DNA of 64,000 nt from a virus: the IMG/VR virus record IMGVR_UViG_3300032214_001346, positions 1-64,000 of that record, one strand, 5' to 3'. The notes below the pieces were generated by a model. That model was given only the letters and a program-made list of their open reading frames with translations, did not search any database and was not told the origin of the DNA. The position numbers were made by a program, and so were the translations under genes. Positions 1 through 9,407 of this stretch are shown in pieces (the stretch's first letter is position 1; each line of letters opens with the position of its first letter).

Positions 1-366
1 ATTTTATTGCCTGTAAGCGGTTGTGTGGTTGAGATTACCCCTGTTATTGAAGGTTCTGGCAAGACTTTAACTAATATTGCCATGATTGGTATTGGAATAG
101 CACTGGTAACTACAGGTGTGGCTGCACCATTGGGGTGGTCATTAATTTATAGTGGTGCTACTGGATTGCTTAATTCTATTATTAATGGCAATCCTAAAGA
201 AGATGCTAAGTCTACTTTTTTTCAGTCCTCTGGTTTTAATACTAAAGAGGGTACACCTATTCCTTTGGTATTTGGTGAAGTATTAGTGAAAAACTTTCAA
301 GTAATTTCTTTGGAAATCACTTCAGAATTTGCACCGGGCTGGAAATATAAAACTGGTTCTAAATAA
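1..366 (+). CDS. Tail assembly protein I-like (5' end outside window)
   Basis: The frame is open from base 1, so the true start probably lies upstream. The visible part has a Gly/Ala-rich hydrophobic stretch (about residues 25-60), then an Asn-Pro segment and 'NTKEGTPIPLVFGEVLV', which resembles the C-terminal half of lambda gpI (a 'GNPVPVCYGRLIVGS'-type motif). Lambda gpI acts in assembly of the tail tip and is encoded just before J, which matches the next gene here. The family call rests on motif and gene order. Confidence 0.72.
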   Translation: MLLPVSGCVVEITPVIEGSGKTLTNIAMIGIGIALVTTGVAAPLGWSLIYSGATGLLNSIINGNPKEDAKSTFFQSSGFNTKEGTPIPLVFGEVLVKNFQVISLEITSEFAPGWKYKTGSK

Positions 367-379
367 TATTAAATAAGTT

Positions 380-2206
380 ATGGGATTTGCAAATAGAGCG
401 CTTTCTAAGAACCCAATTACTGACCCAATTACCGCAACTTCTAATGATTATGTCAAGTTGCTATTAGCTATTGGTGAAGGTGAGCTAGAAGGGATGACTT
501 CTTTATCTAATATCTATCTTGATAAAACACCGTTAATTAATAGTGATGGTTCAGCTAATTTTCTTGATGTATCTGTTGACTATAGCATCGGTGGACCCAA
601 TCAGTCTAATGATTCTTTTGTGACAAATTTGGGGATATCAAATAGTAATGTCAACACTGTTAATACAGAGATAAAAAATATTGGCGATGGGACGACAAGG
701 CAAATCTCAAATGCTGATATTACTGCGATTAAAGTCCGCCTAAGTCTTCAAATGCAGTACAACGATAAAAATGGTGATGTTAGAAAAACTGATTGTTGCT
801 TCAAAATTTTTATTAAAGAAGGGGGAGGTGCGTTTGTAGAAAGATACTCTACTTGCATCAACGCTAGGTACGCTGACCCAGTAACTTTTGAGTATTATTT
901 TCCTGTTGATCCTACTCAAAGCAGCTTTCAAGTCCGGGTGCAAAAAACTGTACCCAATGAACCGCCCAACCCTGACAACAGAGAAAGTAGAGAAAGTGTT
1001 AATCTGAAATGGATAGACTACTCAGAGATTAATAATGACCGGATTCTATTTACCAATACAGCATTACTAGCTTTACAGTTTCCATCTAAAACTTTCCAGT
1101 CAATACCGGAAATCTGGATGAAATTAGGTGGGATTAAATGCCGGATACCTAGTAATGCTACTGTCAACGCTGCTGATAGGGGAACGGATTTTAGTGGTAG
1201 TTGGAATGGTGGCTTTTATCTACCTGCTAAAGCGACTGCTGACCCGGCTTGGATTGTTTATTATCTATTAACTGAGCCTAGATTTAAGTTGGGTATCCCA
1301 GAGGAGTATATTGATAAGTTTGCTTTGTATCAATGCAGTATGTATAACAACGGGTATGTGGACAATGGCTATGGGGGATTAGAGAGAAGATTTTTGTTTA
1401 ATACGGTTTTAGGCACGGGTGGGCAAGAAGTAGTTATAGAGATGATTCGTTCTATCTGCTCTACTATGTATGCTAAACCTTATTGGAACGGCACGCAGTT
1501 AAGCTTTTGGCAGGATAGACCGACCACTGCATTACCGAAGATATTAACTAATGCAGATGTGGAGGAGGGTAAATTTGCTTACCAAACCAAAGAACTCAAC
1601 ACTGTAACTACTGTGGCCAAAGTATCTTATCAATCTACCATTGAGGACTGGGAACAAATACCAGAAATTGTAGAAGACCCAGCTTCTATTGATAAGTATG
1701 GAGTCCAAATTGAAGAATACGCTCTATTAGGAGAAACCCGGCGGGGGGCTGCTATTCGGTCAGGGAGAAGGACTATTTTTAGTTCTTTACCTAATAATAT
1801 ATTTCTGACCTGTAAAGTGCGTGCGCGGGCTATGTTCTTTCAACCCGGCGACGTAATTCAAGTGTCTGATAGTGCCAAAAACAAAGTCAGAATTGGTGGT
1901 TTAGTTTCTGCTGTAACTACCACTAAAGTAACTTTAGACGCGCCTATAACGTTAACATCAAATACTAATAAAAAAATATATTTAACCCTGCCAGATGAGA
2001 CAGTAATTGAAAGAACTATTACCAATGGTGCAGGAACTTTTACAGAGATTAATCTCGGTACACCATTGACTACATTACCGCAAATTCAATCACCATGGCA
2101 GATCATTGATACTAGCAATAAGGTACAATTGTACAGGGTCACTGATGTAGTCCCAGACTCAGAAAATAAGTCTTTATTTGAGATAACTGCTAAAACTTAT
2201 GGTTGA
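380..2206 (+). CDS. Tail tip / host-specificity protein J-like
   Basis: 608 aa. The N-terminus 'TDPITATSNDYVKLLLAIGEGELEG' followed by '..IYLDKTPL' is typical of the lambda J family, which forms the tip of the tail and binds the receptor. The protein is about half the length of lambda J (1132 aa) because the C-terminal fibronectin-like part is encoded by the next, overlapping gene. It sits 14 nt after the I-like gene. Structural virion protein of the distal tail. Confidence 0.88.
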   Translation: MGFANRALSKNPITDPITATSNDYVKLLLAIGEGELEGMTSLSNIYLDKTPLINSDGSANFLDVSVDYSIGGPNQSNDSFVTNLGISNSNVNTVNTEIKNIGDGTTRQISNADITAIKVRLSLQMQYNDKNGDVRKTDCCFKIFIKEGGGAFVERYSTCINARYADPVTFEYYFPVDPTQSSFQVRVQKTVPNEPPNPDNRESRESVNLKWIDYSEINNDRILFTNTALLALQFPSKTFQSIPEIWMKLGGIKCRIPSNATVNAADRGTDFSGSWNGGFYLPAKATADPAWIVYYLLTEPRFKLGIPEEYIDKFALYQCSMYNNGYVDNGYGGLERRFLFNTVLGTGGQEVVIEMIRSICSTMYAKPYWNGTQLSFWQDRPTTALPKILTNADVEEGKFAYQTKELNTVTTVAKVSYQSTIEDWEQIPEIVEDPASIDKYGVQIEEYALLGETRRGAAIRSGRRTIFSSLPNNIFLTCKVRARAMFFQPGDVIQVSDSAKNKVRIGGLVSAVTTTKVTLDAPITLTSNTNKKIYLTLPDETVIERTITNGAGTFTEINLGTPLTTLPQIQSPWQIIDTSNKVQLYRVTDVVPDSENKSLFEITAKTYG

Positions 2207-2867
2207 TTTTTATACTTTAGTTGAAACTAATATTGTCATTCCTGGTGATATTACTGTGGAAACTTTGCCAGTGGTTGCGTCACCACCAATTAATTTAAAA
2301 TCAGAATTGATTAAAATTAATTATGGAAACACTGATATTTATGCTTTATTAGCATCTTGGCAGCAACCTCGGAAAGAACTTATTAACAGCACTTTTACAG
2401 TTGCCAGCATGACTTTTTTGGAAACAACAGCGACAGTGACTACATCACAAAATCACAAATACAATACTAATGACTTAATATTAATTAAAGGGGCTACTCA
2501 ATCAATCTATAATAATTATTATACCATTACTAAAATCAGTAATAATCAATTTAGTTTTCCTTTTTCTGGATGGATCATTACCCCAGCTACGGGAACTATT
2601 ACCTGTACAAAAATAGTTAACGAATCTTACACCGACCGCTACAGTTTACAATACAAGAAAGCCCAAGATTCAGAATGGAGTAGTCCTCTTGAAACCTTTG
2701 AATTGTCAGCTAGATGGGATAACGTTAGTCCTGGGGATTATTATGTAAGAATAGCTGCTATTACTATTAATAATAAAGTTAGTGCTTATGTACAATCATC
2801 AATTGTTCCACAAGCGATCGCTGACTTTAGTAATGGAAATTATACAAGTTTTACAGGAGAGTTTTAG
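2199..2867 (+). CDS. FN3-type tail tip accessory protein (J C-terminal equivalent)
   Basis: 222 aa, overlapping the J-like gene by 8 bp. Residues about 145-205 ('YSLQYKKAQDSEWSS', then 'GDYYVRIAAI') look like a fibronectin type III repeat as found in the C-terminal half of lambda J. The middle has 'NSTFTVASMTFLETTATVTTS', a small beta module common in phage fibres. I infer that J has been split into two translationally coupled genes; the sequence shows no sign of a recent frameshift. Confidence 0.65.
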   Translation: MVDFYTLVETNIVIPGDITVETLPVVASPPINLKSELIKINYGNTDIYALLASWQQPRKELINSTFTVASMTFLETTATVTTSQNHKYNTNDLILIKGATQSIYNNYYTITKISNNQFSFPFSGWIITPATGTITCTKIVNESYTDRYSLQYKKAQDSEWSSPLETFELSARWDNVSPGDYYVRIAAITINNKVSAYVQSSIVPQAIADFSNGNYTSFTGEF

Positions 2868-3205
2868 TGACTGTACCTATCCTGATGCTACCACCAATTA
2901 AATGGGATTTTTCTATTAATAAAACTATCTTTCAACAAACTACAAAATTGGGAGATGGTTATAGTCAAATACTAACTGCGCCTAATTCAGTTAGAATAGT
3001 TTATGATATAGTTATTCCCAATTTAAATACCCAATCTAAAAATGATATTACGACTACTTTTAAGCAATACGGAGCTATTACTAGATTCAGATGGCGACCT
3101 AATGAATATTATGAATATAAAGAATTTATTTGTGATAAATGGAGCGTCACGAATCAAGGTACTTACTTATGGGAAATAACAGCAACTTTTAACCAACAAT
3201 TATAA
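2867..3205 (+). CDS. Minor tail protein M-like
   Basis: 112 aa, close to lambda gpM (109 aa). It has 'FQQTTKLGDGYSQI' near the N-terminus, 'FKQYGAITRFRWRPNEY' in the middle and 'WEITATFNQQL' at the end, matching the M family pattern (GDGYxQ, an aromatic W-x-P, a terminal xATFxQ). GTG start overlaps the upstream TAG by one base. In lambda, M lies before L and J; here it follows J. A second M-like gene lies at 60992. Confidence 0.75.
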   Translation: MTVPILMLPPIKWDFSINKTIFQQTTKLGDGYSQILTAPNSVRIVYDIVIPNLNTQSKNDITTTFKQYGAITRFRWRPNEYYEYKEFICDKWSVTNQGTYLWEITATFNQQL

Positions 3206-3229
3206 ACAAGGAACATTAACTATAAATCT

Positions 3230-4015
3230 ATGGCACAGCCTTATATTGGTTCTCAGGGAAGCATTGAATACAGAGAAGCGTCTGGTAATGGGACCTTAGC
3301 ATCACCTTATATTCCTCAGTTTTCTTTGTCTAGCTTACCAACAACAAGTTTAGGAATACCTGAAATAATTACTGATATTCCATCTGCTGTTATAACAAGT
3401 TCAATAACCACTTCTGCAATTACACCTAGTTTTGGGTGTAGTTATTTTGTCTCTTTTACTGTATCAGCAGTAACCGGAACAAATCCCACTCTTGATATTG
3501 ATATTCAAGAATCAGATGACAATGGTACTAATTGGTTCACTGTATATTCTTTTCCTCGTGTTACTGCTATTGGAACATATAGATCACCTAAGCTTGCTTT
3601 ATCAGGAAACAGAGTTAGATACGTACAAACACTTGGAGGTACATTTCCTTCTTTTACTCGCTTAGTTAACAGACTTCAAAGTTCAGATTCTATCAAAACA
3701 GTAAGGCAATTAATTGATCGTAGTATAGTATTAACTACATTGAATAGCACTACACCATTCTTAAACATTCAGAACTGTGATAGATTGCAACTAATTATTA
3801 ATATAGGTGCGGCTACTATCATTCCTAATTTGCAGGTACAAGGTTCAGACGATAATGGCACTAGTTGGTATGCTATTGGTTCAGCGTTAACAGCAGCAGC
3901 CAATTCAACTGTGTTTACTACTGTTAATAATATTAATGCCCAACTAATACGAGCTATAGTCACAAGCGCAGGTAATGAGGTTACAATGGGATATGTGTTA
4001 TTAAAAGGATTTTAA
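3230..4015 (+). CDS. Virion protein with two repeated beta domains
   Basis: 261 aa, function unknown. Two internal repeats are visible, each carrying 'SDDNGTxW' (residues about 96-103 and 206-213) within a beta-rich, Thr/Ser-rich context: one domain about residues 50-140, the other about 150-261. No Walker, Cys or membrane motifs. Its place between M-like and L-like genes implies a tail component, perhaps a decoration or adhesin domain. Confidence 0.6.
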   Translation: MAQPYIGSQGSIEYREASGNGTLASPYIPQFSLSSLPTTSLGIPEIITDIPSAVITSSITTSAITPSFGCSYFVSFTVSAVTGTNPTLDIDIQESDDNGTNWFTVYSFPRVTAIGTYRSPKLALSGNRVRYVQTLGGTFPSFTRLVNRLQSSDSIKTVRQLIDRSIVLTTLNSTTPFLNIQNCDRLQLIINIGAATIIPNLQVQGSDDNGTSWYAIGSALTAAANSTVFTTVNNINAQLIRAIVTSAGNEVTMGYVLLKGF

Positions 4016-4028
4016 TTGTGCAATTAAT

Positions 4029-4661
4029 ATGAGTTTAATTTCTGAAAATCAATTGTTAGATTCTGAGATTTTTATTGACTTAATTCAGGTCAAAACTTCA
4101 GAATTTGATATTAAGATTTGCAACTATGGAACGGTATCTTTTGGTGGTGTTTCTTACCAAGGATTTCCATGTCAGCTAAGTAGTTTTAGTCGTTCAGGTG
4201 AGAGTGTAGAAGCGCGGGCTTCCTTGACTATTTCTGACATCTCTGGACTAGTGGGAAATATCATTGATAATTATTCAGTCATTAAAGCAGAAGTGGTTGT
4301 TAAACAGACGTTACCGATGTTTTTGGATGGTCAACCCACAGCAGATGCTAGTCAGTTTTTCCCGTTGAATTTAGAGGTTAGTCAGTACACGGGTGAATAT
4401 CAAAATCAATTTGTGTTCACCCTTTCTCCTTATTCTTTAGAGAGAAAAAAATTACCTGCTAGGACATATTCAAGAAGATGTCAGTATATTCTTGGAGACG
4501 ATGATTGTCAAGCACCTAATAATAGAAGTTTTGATATTTCTGGCAACATAACAACCTTTGCTAATCGGGCTTGTCGCAAGGATTTAGACGCTTGTAAACA
4601 GTATCACGACAATACTTTAAGATTTGGTGGTTTTCCTTCAGTAAGTAGAATTAGAGGTTAA
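4029..4661 (+). CDS. Minor tail protein L-like (Fe-S type)
   Basis: 210 aa, against 232 aa in lambda L. Four cysteines in the C-terminal part (C151, C160, C182, C189) lie in 'RRCQYILGDDDCQA' and 'ACRKDLDACKQYHDNTLRFGG', the arrangement that binds a [4Fe-4S] cluster in lambda gpL. gpL links the tail tip to the tube. The N-terminal beta domain 'FDIKICNYGTVSFGGVSYQG' also fits. Strong match, but the position after J is inverted relative to lambda. Confidence 0.85.
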   Translation: MSLISENQLLDSEIFIDLIQVKTSEFDIKICNYGTVSFGGVSYQGFPCQLSSFSRSGESVEARASLTISDISGLVGNIIDNYSVIKAEVVVKQTLPMFLDGQPTADASQFFPLNLEVSQYTGEYQNQFVFTLSPYSLERKKLPARTYSRRCQYILGDDDCQAPNNRSFDISGNITTFANRACRKDLDACKQYHDNTLRFGGFPSVSRIRG

Positions 4662-4662
4662 A

Positions 4663-5145
4663 ATGGTACAAGTAACAGGGACTTTAGAGGTTAAAAATGG
4701 CTATATCAGGGTTAAGCCTAATGTACCTTTTATTGGTAGTTTATCAGGAGTTTCTGCTTATGAAATTAATGATGGATTGGTTGATATTCAATTAGCTCCC
4801 ACGCCCAATGATAGGGTTTATTTGGTTGATTATACTTTATCACCTGACGCGGCTTTTTTGCCTACAGAGAATTGGATTGTACCTGAGTATGATTGTGATT
4901 TAAATGAAGTCAGGGGATTAATAACTATTCATAGCCGAAATCTACAATTGCAAGTAGAAAACTTAACTTTGGTTAACAATCAATTACAGTTGAGTAACAA
5001 TCAGTTATTATTAGAAATAAGTAATCTTAAATTGGAGAACAGTGAATTGCAATCAAGAATAAAAACACTTATACCAGAGGAGATACATACAGACCAGAAG
5101 ACTTTAAATTCATCTTCTATTAATATTTTAAATAGATTTTTATGA
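4663..5145 (+). CDS. Fibre-cassette A coiled-coil connector
   Basis: 160 aa. The N-terminal half (1-95) is beta-rich; residues about 100-137 form a short Leu/Asn heptad coiled coil ('LQLQVENLTLVNNQLQLS'). The last residues 'SSSINILNRFL' match the end of the 305-aa protein at 10737 ('SSINILERFL'), and both are followed by paralogous genes through an ATGA overlap. Likely a trimeric stalk or connector at the start of fibre cassette A. No enzyme motif. Confidence 0.6.
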   Translation: MVQVTGTLEVKNGYIRVKPNVPFIGSLSGVSAYEINDGLVDIQLAPTPNDRVYLVDYTLSPDAAFLPTENWIVPEYDCDLNEVRGLITIHSRNLQLQVENLTLVNNQLQLSNNQLLLEISNLKLENSELQSRIKTLIPEEIHTDQKTLNSSSINILNRFL

Positions 5146-6215
5146 CTACTTTATCACCTCAGTTTAAAACTCAAACTTTGGACTTAGAACTAAAGAAGGG
5201 TGAATCAGCCCAGTTTTCTGTTGCCGTGACCGATTATGACTTGGATTTGCGCGGCTGTCTGATATTTGCTGAGATTAGGAGGTTGTTCCCAGGGTACAAC
5301 ATTATACCTAATATCACAGGAATAGTTACCAGCGGCAGCAATACCATTCAGTATCGGTATTACCCATCAATAGATAACAAAGCAATACTGCTGAACTCTT
5401 TACCTATCCGTCCAGGAGACTTGATTACTTTGGAGGGGTCTGGTATTACTGGCTCAAAAGTCGTTGCCGTTACTGATTCTCAGATAATTGTCAGCAATTC
5501 AGCTACGCGGGCAATTGGAGAGGGAAGACTGCTAGTGCGATCGCTTTCTTTAGCTTCGTTTACTGCTATTCCACATTTACCTAATATCACTGTATATGGT
5601 TCTGTATCCACTACTAGCCCCGCTACGTCATCTTCCATGACTGTATCGAACGTAACAAGAACTATTCCCAGTGGTACAACATTGATTTTTAACGATAGTG
5701 GTGCTATTGATCCAGTTGTACTGACAGCAAGCTTAGTACCAGGTTCAACGCTTGCTTATATAACACCGATTGGCTTCAGTATTGCATCTGGGAGTTTTGC
5801 TATAGTTGGAGCGACTACAGTAATTACCACTAACGGTGCAAATATTGGGGCGACTGGGATTAGTATAAACACTTTATCAGTGCCTATACCTTTGGGTACA
5901 TTACTAAATTTTGGTACTCGCACAGTTGATGGGTGGCAATATGTGGGTAGTGCCAGAACATCTGCTGCGGCTTTGGCGGGAGTAAATAGTTTAACAGTTC
6001 AGGCTTTAACTACTGCTATTCCTGGTAGTGCGATCGCATGGTTTGGAACTCACGCTTTCAATAGCTTTATTCTGGCCATAGATCCTGCAGATACCCAATT
6101 TTTGGAATCAGGAGAGTATACCTATGATGTTGTTTGCAGACAACCAGATGGGTATACGATTAGATTGATTCAAGGTAGTTGTACATTTACAGATCATTGT
6201 AGTGACGGAGTTTAA
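5142..6215 (+). CDS. Fibre-cassette A BppU-N-like baseplate/fibre adaptor
   Basis: 357 aa, paralogue of the protein at 11651. Residues 10-50 ('LDLELKKGESAQFSV', 'DLDLRGCLIFAEIRR') and the C-terminal 60 residues ('FILAIDPADTQFLESGEYTYDV') together resemble the N-terminal BppU domain of phage baseplates (Q/KGD...LTGA...G.Y.YDI). A Thr/Ser-rich beta insert of about 230 residues separates the two parts. Start ATG overlaps the upstream stop (ATGA). Probably attaches receptor-binding proteins to the tail tip. Confidence 0.6.
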   Translation: MTTLSPQFKTQTLDLELKKGESAQFSVAVTDYDLDLRGCLIFAEIRRLFPGYNIIPNITGIVTSGSNTIQYRYYPSIDNKAILLNSLPIRPGDLITLEGSGITGSKVVAVTDSQIIVSNSATRAIGEGRLLVRSLSLASFTAIPHLPNITVYGSVSTTSPATSSSMTVSNVTRTIPSGTTLIFNDSGAIDPVVLTASLVPGSTLAYITPIGFSIASGSFAIVGATTVITTNGANIGATGISINTLSVPIPLGTLLNFGTRTVDGWQYVGSARTSAAALAGVNSLTVQALTTAIPGSAIAWFGTHAFNSFILAIDPADTQFLESGEYTYDVVCRQPDGYTIRLIQGSCTFTDHCSDGV

Positions 6216-6217
6216 TT

Positions 6218-7798
6218 ATGGCAGATGTTACAGTTGGACGTTCAGTACCTTTGCAACCGGGTCCACAACCCTCAAGTAGCTCTATCTCTGTGGTTCAGGC
6301 GACAGATCACCCGCCTATTGCGGTATTTGATGCTTATGAAGGTGCTTCAGAAATTAAGCAAGATTTACTGGGTAATCCTAGATTTGGAACACCTCAATTA
6401 CTATTTGCCAATGTCAGGCGTTATGGAATTGATGATAAAATCTGGGCAACAAAATTAGACTCAAATTCGCAAGGTAAAGTGCAATTTGACCCTGGTAAAA
6501 GTGCAGCTAGATTATCAATTGCTAATGGGAACTTTGCCAGAACTTATGCTTCATTGCAAACTAAAATAAATTTTCCTTACCAACCTGGGCGGTCTATGGA
6601 TTGTTCCTACGGTATTCAATGTTCACGCGGTAGCGTTAATGAAAATATCGTAATTGAATATGGGGCTTTTGATAACTTTGATGGTTACGGATTCAGAATA
6701 GTTTATGAAAATGGCAAAGATAAAATGTTTGCTTTCAGGAGAACATTTTCTGGGGAAACATCTGGTTTATTAAGTAGAGAACAAATTCCTTATCTTGCTG
6801 GACATAATGACTTAATGGACATTAATGCCTACGAACAAATAGTAGAAATTAGTAACTCTACTGCTTCTGGATATGGGTCGTTTCCTTTAAATGGAAATAG
6901 ATTAGACGGGTCTGAATTAGGCGCGATTGATGTTAATGGAAATACTACTTCAACTGGCTATAAACTAAGCTTACACAACAGTGCATTGTCGGCGATGAAC
7001 TTGACGATGTTTAGAATTAGATATAGCTGGTACGGTGCATCCGGTGCGGATTTTTGGGCTTATGTGCCACTAAACAAAACGCCCAAACCAGGGCAACCAA
7101 GATGGGTGAGGATGCACAGTTTTCCAATTGGGGATACCTTGCAATTCCCTTCTTTAAAAAACCCAGACAAGCCGTTGACTTTTAGGATTTATCGGCGTGC
7201 AGATGCTACAGGATTACCAAATATCAATGCTTTCCTTTCAACTTTTGGAACTAGCTTTAGTATTGATGCAGGTGATCCATCTCCTGTAGAAATTTATAGT
7301 GCTGCTTCTCAAGTTGTATCACTTTCTAATACTAACCCAACCCCAATTATGGCAATCCAAATTAAGCCATATATCACGTCTTCAACTAATACTATTACCG
7401 CCACTTCTGTAAACACTCCCAATCAATTAAGAGCCTATCCTTTACAACTTAGTATTAGCTCAACAGCACAGGTGTCGTTTAGTTTAGTTAAAAATCCTAC
7501 TGTCACAGGCAACGCTTTCCCCACGCCTACAGCAGGTGATTTAAGCGGTATAAGTAATGCAACAACCTTAGGAACGGTAACAGCAGGTACAGGTAAAGTT
7601 TGCGGTACTTTCTATTGCGGTACAAATGATGGTGAGAATATTAATTTAACTGACATCTTTAGCTACAACAGGGAATATTTAGCTAGGGAGGCACAGGCTT
7701 CTACCAATACCCCAGGCGATACTTTGTACGTCGTGGCAACATTATTGACTGGAAATACAGCCACCGTATCCGCATCTTTAGTGTGGGGGCAACAATGA
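6218..7798 (+). CDS. Fibre-cassette A tail fibre protein 1
   Basis: 526 aa, paralogue of the 637-aa protein at 12773: both begin MADV.V.RS.P..PG, share 'YGID..W', 'F.YQPG', 'YGAFDNFDGYGFR'/'WGEFTRRDGYGWR' and 'FAFRRT'/'YFFRRT', and end in 'WGQQ'/'YGVQ'. Beta-sandwich, lectin-like composition with no catalytic motif. Presumably a surface-exposed tail fibre subunit. Confidence 0.6.
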   Translation: MADVTVGRSVPLQPGPQPSSSSISVVQATDHPPIAVFDAYEGASEIKQDLLGNPRFGTPQLLFANVRRYGIDDKIWATKLDSNSQGKVQFDPGKSAARLSIANGNFARTYASLQTKINFPYQPGRSMDCSYGIQCSRGSVNENIVIEYGAFDNFDGYGFRIVYENGKDKMFAFRRTFSGETSGLLSREQIPYLAGHNDLMDINAYEQIVEISNSTASGYGSFPLNGNRLDGSELGAIDVNGNTTSTGYKLSLHNSALSAMNLTMFRIRYSWYGASGADFWAYVPLNKTPKPGQPRWVRMHSFPIGDTLQFPSLKNPDKPLTFRIYRRADATGLPNINAFLSTFGTSFSIDAGDPSPVEIYSAASQVVSLSNTNPTPIMAIQIKPYITSSTNTITATSVNTPNQLRAYPLQLSISSTAQVSFSLVKNPTVTGNAFPTPTAGDLSGISNATTLGTVTAGTGKVCGTFYCGTNDGENINLTDIFSYNREYLAREAQASTNTPGDTLYVVATLLTGNTATVSASLVWGQQ

Positions 7799-9405
7799 CG
7801 CAAATCCACTTACCCGAAGACATTGGGGATACCCAATCTAAGGCTGGGGAAAAGCCAATTACAGAATCCTATCCCTTTGTTTTAGCTGAGGATGCGCTTA
7901 TACAATATGCCGGAGTTTTTCCTCCAATCTCCCCAGCAGAACTACTAAACCCAATCTATAAACCAACATCGGAAACAACGACAGATACATTTTCTTTAAA
8001 TAGGAAAGTCAAATTTTCCATCCTATTTAGAAACGTCTCTAATTACGACATTGAGCCTAACCAGTGGGGATGTCAAACTGGAGATGTAAGCGGACAATTG
8101 GGTACAGGTACAGTCAGCGTTACATGGTCTTATAGAGTCAATACCCGTGCTAGTTACACTTCCAATACAGAAGTAAAGTTTTTTCCCAGTCAAAGCGCGA
8201 TTGAACTTAAAAACTACCCAAATAGCGACGCTGGGATTACTCAACAATCTATCCTTTTTAGCACTCGCTATTTTACCGCTAGTGCTAATCCAATCATTCT
8301 GACAATGGCGGTAAAAGCATCATTATCAGATTCACCAAACTCAGTAAAAACCTGGGGTCTTTATTCTGTAAGTAGTGGCTATTTTTTCAGAATGAAAGGC
8401 AACGGATCTGCCAATAATTTTGTAGTAGGATATCGTTATTCTTTAGGTGGCACTCCTGTAGATATAGAAATCCCCCGCAGTTCTTTCAACGGCGACAAGC
8501 TGGACGGGCTAGGGAATAGCGTCCACGTCCAAACTTTTACAAACGTGGCGATGTTTGGGATTGAAGTTGGCACAGCAGGGATAGGGGCAAGATTCTGGGC
8601 TTATGTTGACGTTGGTAATAGTGCCAGATGGGTTTTGGTTCATAGTTTGTTGAATGATTCCGACTCTTCTCAAGACAGAATAACAGACGAAGAAGGCTGG
8701 CCTATTTGCTTCGAGAATATTAACTATGGCATATCTAGCACCACTCAAACATTAGCTAAATTTGGAGTATCAGTAACATCTATTGGTTCACCAACTGGAA
8801 CAACCGATGTTAATTTAGTGTCGGGAAACATAACAGCATCTTTATCTAAATCTCCCCAACCTATAGTGGGAATTAGAGCCAAAGACTTTATCAATTCTAA
8901 GAAGAACTCTAGTAATATTTTACCGATCACCTTAAGTGCGATCGCATCTTCAGGGACGTGGAGAATTGTATTAATTAAGAATCCCACAAAACCCACTAAT
9001 CCTGTATTGACATTTAGTTCAGCGAATTCTTTATCTGCAATTCAATTCTGTAATCAAAGCTTTTCAATTCAGTCAGGTACAATTTTAGGATCTTATTTAT
9101 TAGCAGGAAATAAACCTTTAAGTATTAACTTAGCTGATTTATTTGCACTAAACAAATCTTTCTTAACTACACAATACACAAATGACTTTAGCCCAACTGG
9201 CGACTTTGGACAGCAATTTGTACTAAATGCTGATGAGATTTGGGTATGCGTAGCTGAAGCTAGTATCAGCACAGCTTATTTAAAAGATATAGTTTGGGCA
9301 TCAACTTTAACTACTAATGCAACTCCTAGCTACGGTGATTCTAGTGCCAGTAGCCTTGATTTTAATGCCAGTATTTATGTAACTTTATCTGCACAGGAGG
9401 TGTAA
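7795..9405 (+). CDS. Fibre-cassette A tail fibre protein 2
   Basis: 536 aa from the ATG at 7795, which overlaps the upstream TGA (ATGA) and aligns with the start of the paralogue at 14686 (MTQIHLPEDIG / MEEIQKIYFPESFG); an in-frame GTG at 7783 is less likely. Shared blocks include 'NGDKLDGLGNSVHVQTFTN'/'FKDKLDGTGVSGLNVDFS' and 'FGIEVGTAGIGARFWAYV'/'FAIELGSFDGSGARFYIYA'. Beta-rich structural protein; no enzyme motif. Confidence 0.6.
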   Translation: MTQIHLPEDIGDTQSKAGEKPITESYPFVLAEDALIQYAGVFPPISPAELLNPIYKPTSETTTDTFSLNRKVKFSILFRNVSNYDIEPNQWGCQTGDVSGQLGTGTVSVTWSYRVNTRASYTSNTEVKFFPSQSAIELKNYPNSDAGITQQSILFSTRYFTASANPIILTMAVKASLSDSPNSVKTWGLYSVSSGYFFRMKGNGSANNFVVGYRYSLGGTPVDIEIPRSSFNGDKLDGLGNSVHVQTFTNVAMFGIEVGTAGIGARFWAYVDVGNSARWVLVHSLLNDSDSSQDRITDEEGWPICFENINYGISSTTQTLAKFGVSVTSIGSPTGTTDVNLVSGNITASLSKSPQPIVGIRAKDFINSKKNSSNILPITLSAIASSGTWRIVLIKNPTKPTNPVLTFSSANSLSAIQFCNQSFSIQSGTILGSYLLAGNKPLSINLADLFALNKSFLTTQYTNDFSPTGDFGQQFVLNADEIWVCVAEASISTAYLKDIVWASTLTTNATPSYGDSSASSLDFNASIYVTLSAQEV

Positions 9406-9407
9406 AA

